From NCBI RefSeq assembly GCF_003243465.1, contig NZ_QFQZ01000001.1:62001-126000 (forward strand): a stretch of 64,000 bases of DNA, read 5' to 3'. The position numbers and the translations under genes are program-made. Under the pieces are notes generated by a model, which was given only the letters and a program-made list of their open reading frames with translations, was not told where the DNA came from and made no database searches. Of this stretch, positions 61,254 through 64,000 are shown piece after piece (position 1 is the stretch's first letter; each line of letters opens with the position of its first letter). This stretch comes from Caulobacter segnis (GTDB taxonomy: Bacteria; Pseudomonadota; Alphaproteobacteria; Caulobacterales; Caulobacteraceae).

Positions 61254-64000
61254 CTATTGGCTGGCCAGGATCCGCCGCAGGTAGAAGCGGAACTTGTACT
61301 CGTTGTAGATCCCGAAGGTGTCGAGCGAGACCTCGCCCCCGGCGGCCGAACCGCCGCGGAACTTGTACTCGCCCAAAAGCTGGCCGGTCAGGCCGACGCC
61401 GGTCTTGCTGGCCGAGTCGTAGCGCGCCAGGACGGTGCTGTCGGCGGCGGCGTAGGTCTCGATGGCCTGCTGCGCCGCGGGATTGTTCGGGAAGATCGGT
61501 GAGCTGTCTTCGCTGTAGTGCTGCACGCCGACGCTGAAGCCGGCCTTGGCGCGCCAGTGCTCGCTCTCCTTGGCGTAGGAGACCGGCAGGGCGACGCTGA
61601 CGAACTGCTGCGGGCTGAAATAGCCGCCCTGGCCGAAGCTGAAGAAGCGCAGGTTCTTGTCATAGGCCTGCAGGTTGGCGTTCAGGCCGATCTGCAGCAC
61701 GTCGCTGTCGGTGTTGATGGGGCGGAAATAGGCCCCGGCGTTGATCTCGTAGCCGGTGTTGCTGGCGACGTTGAGACCCTTCAGCTGGCGATAGGCCGCG
61801 TCCATATAAGCGCCGGCCGAGCCGAAATTGCCCGAGAGTCCGAGGCTGGCGTTGCGCTTGATCACCCCGCCCCACTCCACGCCCGTCAGCGGGTCGCGGT
61901 CGCCGGAATAGGCCAGCACGCTGTCGGTCACCGGACGCTGCTCGACCGTGGCGCGGATCTGGGCGTCGCCCAGGTCGAGCCGGCCGGTCAGGCCGCCGGT
62001 GAAGCTCTTGCGCATGAAGCCCAGCGGCGTGACGCCCGCGTCCAGCGAGATCGGACCGGAGTCGTAGAACATCGACATCCCGGCGCCGGCCCGGCTGCGG
62101 CTGTCCAAAGCGGGCAGGACGATGGTGTTGCCCGCGACGATCGCCTCCGCCGCGACCAGCGGGTTGGCGCCGATGTTGGCGATCGCCGCCTGGTTGGGCG
62201 CGCCGGCGCTGATGACGACCGGATTGATCGCGACGCCCAGCCGGCCGACGCCGAACGGCGAGACCGAGGCGGTGATCCGGGTGTCGGCCTCGAACAGGCG
62301 GCTCGTGCCCTCCTCGCCGCTGCGGGCGCGCAGGTTGGCCGTGCCCTCGAACTGCGGCGCGGTCGACTGGCGCAGCGCCGCGATCTCGCGGCCGACCTTG
62401 GTCGGGAGCGGCGCGCTGGCGTCCGACGCCGAGCCCGCCACCTGGGTCCGGCCCTTGTCGGGGCGCGGCGGCGCATAGGCCGGGGCGGGGGTCGGCAGCG
62501 GCGCCAAGGCGGCGGGCCCGGCCGCCGCATAGGGCGAGGCCGGATAGGCCGGCGACGAATAGCTCGGGGCCGCGGCGTAGCTGGACGCCGCATAGGTCGG
62601 CGTCGCCGGCGGCGGGATGGCCGTCGGGTTCGAATTGGCCGGCAGGCTCGCGCCCCCAGCGCTCGCGCCATAGTCGCTCTGCGGCGCGTTGGCCGGAACG
62701 GGCGCGAAGCTCTGGACCGGCGCGGCGGCGGGCGCGTAGCCGGCGTAGGCCTGCGGCTGCGAGGGCGGCTGCGGCAGGGCGAAGGCCGGGGTCGAGCCCG
62801 AGGACGCCGCCGGCGCGCCATAGGTCGGCGCGTCGGCCGCCTGGGCGATCGCGCGCACGGCGAACGGGTTGGGGCCCAGGGCGCCGGCCGCGGTGGCGGG
62901 GGCGCCCGGCTGGGCGCCCGGCCCCCGCGCCAGCAGGGTCTGGGCGCGCTCGAACGCCTTCAGGGCCGCGCGTTCACGGCCCCGCGCCTGCTCCATCTGG
63001 CCAAGCTGGTAGTAGAGATCGGCGTTGTTGGGCTGGATGGCGATGGCGCGGCGCAGCAGGCCGTCGGCGCGGTCGTAGTCGCCCGTGCGGACCGCGACCC
63101 GGGCCGAGCCGGCCAGCGCGTCGTAGTCGTTCGGATTGATCGACAGCAGGGCCTCGTAGGTCTGGGCGGCCTGCGGGGCCAGGTCGCCGGTGTCGTACAG
63201 GCGCGCCAGGGCCGACAGCAGCAGCGGATCGCGCGGCGAGACGGCGAAGCCCTGCGACAGGGTGTCGAACGCCGCGGCGAAGTCGCCGGCAAGGCGCAGG
63301 CGGTCGGCGCGGCGGGCGCTGTAGAGCGCCGCCAGGCTGCGGTACTCGCCTTGCGGCTGCTGCTGGGCGGCGGCGTTGAGCAGGCTGATGGCGGCGGGGT
63401 CCTGCCCCGTCTGGGCCAGCACGGCCAGGAAGCCGGCCGCCTCGGACGGCTTGAAGCTGGCCGGCGGCTGGCGGGCGGCCTCCAGGGCCAGCGCGGTGGA
63501 CTGGTAGCTGTCGCCCAGGTCCAGCAGGGTCTCGGCGATGCGGCCGCGCACGCCGAAGCTGGGCGACGTGCGGCTGAGCAGGCCGCGCAGCAGGCTCACG
63601 CCGTCGACCGGACGGCCCTGGGCGCCCCAGCGCTTGGCCTGTTCGATCGTGCTGAGCGCATCGACCCGGGCGATCAGGTCCTTGACCGCGCGCGTGCGGC
63701 TGGCCTCGGGCACGCGACGCAGCAGGCCCACGGCCTCATCGTTGCGACCGCGCGATTCCGAGTAGAGCGCCGCGGCCTGCAGGCTCTCCGGATCGCTCGA
63801 CTGGTACAGCGGCGCCATCAGCGACTGGGCCTCGGCCTCCTGGCCTTGCTCGGCCAGGAATCGGGCGTAGTCGTAACGCGACCAGGGGTTGGACGGATTG
63901 GCCGACAGCGCCGCCGACAGGGCCGCGCCGGCCCCAAAGGTGTCGCCGCGCCTTTGCAGCTCGTTGGCCCGCGCCCGCTCGATGGCGGCGCGGGTCTGTC
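61254..64000 (-). CDS. bcsC: Cellulose synthase outer-membrane subunit BcsC (C-terminal part)
   Basis: The frame is open to the window edge; about 914 C-terminal residues are visible. TPR repeats occupy the first half (for example ALSANPSNPWSRYDYARFLA and NPNDYDALAGSARVAVRTGD), a Pro/Ala/Tyr-rich low-complexity linker of roughly 200 residues follows, then the BcsC beta-barrel ending in EYKFRFYLRRILASQ. BcsC carries cellulose through the periplasm and outer membrane. bcsA and bcsB should lie just outside the window. Confidence 0.93.
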   Translation of the reverse strand, partial: QTRAAIERARANELQRRGDTFGAGAALSAALSANPSNPWSRYDYARFLAEQGQEAEAQSLMAPLYQSSDPESLQAAALYSESRGRNDEAVGLLRRVPEASRTRAVKDLIARVDALSTIEQAKRWGAQGRPVDGVSLLRGLLSRTSPSFGVRGRIAETLLDLGDSYQSTALALEAARQPPASFKPSEAAGFLAVLAQTGQDPAAISLLNAAAQQQPQGEYRSLAALYSARRADRLRLAGDFAAAFDTLSQGFAVSPRDPLLLSALARLYDTGDLAPQAAQTYEALLSINPNDYDALAGSARVAVRTGDYDRADGLLRRAIAIQPNNADLYYQLGQMEQARGRERAALKAFERAQTLLARGPGAQPGAPATAAGALGPNPFAVRAIAQAADAPTYGAPAASSGSTPAFALPQPPSQPQAYAGYAPAAAPVQSFAPVPANAPQSDYGASAGGASLPANSNPTAIPPPATPTYAASSYAAAPSYSSPAYPASPYAAAGPAALAPLPTPAPAYAPPRPDKGRTQVAGSASDASAPLPTKVGREIAALRQSTAPQFEGTANLRARSGEEGTSRLFEADTRITASVSPFGVGRLGVAINPVVISAGAPNQAAIANIGANPLVAAEAIVAGNTIVLPALDSRSRAGAGMSMFYDSGPISLDAGVTPLGFMRKSFTGGLTGRLDLGDAQIRATVEQRPVTDSVLAYSGDRDPLTGVEWGGVIKRNASLGLSGNFGSAGAYMDAAYRQLKGLNVASNTGYEINAGAYFRPINTDSDVLQIGLNANLQAYDKNLRFFSFGQGGYFSPQQFVSVALPVSYAKESEHWRAKAGFSVGVQHYSEDSSPIFPNNPAAQQAIETYAAADSTVLARYDSASKTGVGLTGQLLGEYKFRGGSAAGGEVSLDTFGIYNEYKFRFYLRRILASQ

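Overview
The window is GC-rich DNA packed with protein genes on both strands, with short intergenic gaps and many 1-4 base start/stop overlaps. The gene set points to an alphaproteobacterium, most likely Caulobacter or a close relative. It combines crotonyl-CoA carboxylase/reductase with ethylmalonyl-CoA mutase, a large TonB-dependent receptor, a MASE1-GAF-HWE kinase, an extensin-like protein, a CtrA-like site, and a small RNA carrying the unpaired 10-base motif of the alphaproteobacterial MmgR/ar8 family. The species assignment is inference. No rRNA, tRNA, CRISPR array, insertion sequence or prophage was seen.

Layout. 0-9.5 kb (+ strand): tail of a HAD hydrolase, MaoC dehydratase and ribF; a 0.67-kb gap holding a leftward sRNA gene; typA; a GGDEF-EAL protein behind a CtrA-like site; a small membrane protein; an aminotransferase; a transglutaminase-like protein. 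9.5-18.4 kb: TPR hybrid histidine kinase, SDR, two small soluble proteins, an extensin-like protein, an MFS transporter, a HepT-MntA toxin-antitoxin pair and two membrane proteins. 18.4-23.5 kb: ethylmalonyl-CoA locus (ecm, parE/parD, enoyl-CoA hydratase, ccr). 23.5-31 kb: membrane protein, M20 peptidase, Rieske oxygenase, double DUF1330 protein, SH3 protein, HAD hydrolase, PAP2 phosphatase and an unlisted 44-residue membrane protein. 31-38 kb: TonB receptor, phosphatase, small secreted protein, acyltransferase 3 and LigB-type dioxygenase.

38-48.5 kb: three DJ-1/PfpI-fold genes in 2.6 kb (one fused to an AraC domain), a small acidic protein, DUF3147, DUF1003, a carbon-nitrogen hydrolase, SDR, SleB-type cell-wall hydrolase, a PadR/HAAS pair with a 27-bp perfect palindrome, DUF1810, and a zinc alcohol dehydrogenase coupled to a cytochrome c. 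48.5-59.5 kb: HWE histidine kinase, a 1007-residue DUF3857/transglutaminase/TPR protein, uvrB, VapBC and a thioredoxin-reductase-like flavoprotein. 59.7-64 kb (- strand): the end of a cellulose synthesis operon, bcsC (cut by the window edge), bcsD and bcsZ.

Functional threads: C2/short-chain acyl-CoA assimilation (ccr, ecm, hydratases); cyclic-di-GMP and surface polysaccharide (GGDEF-EAL, bcs, OafA-like acyltransferase); three toxin-antitoxin modules of different families; and several compact regulator-target pairs, each with an inverted repeat in its promoter. Intergenic spaces also carry copies of two families of dispersed imperfect palindromes. I found no gene cluster that clearly forms a new system. 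The least expected element is the sRNA gene upstream of typA, followed by the possible shared operator of ecm and ccr.
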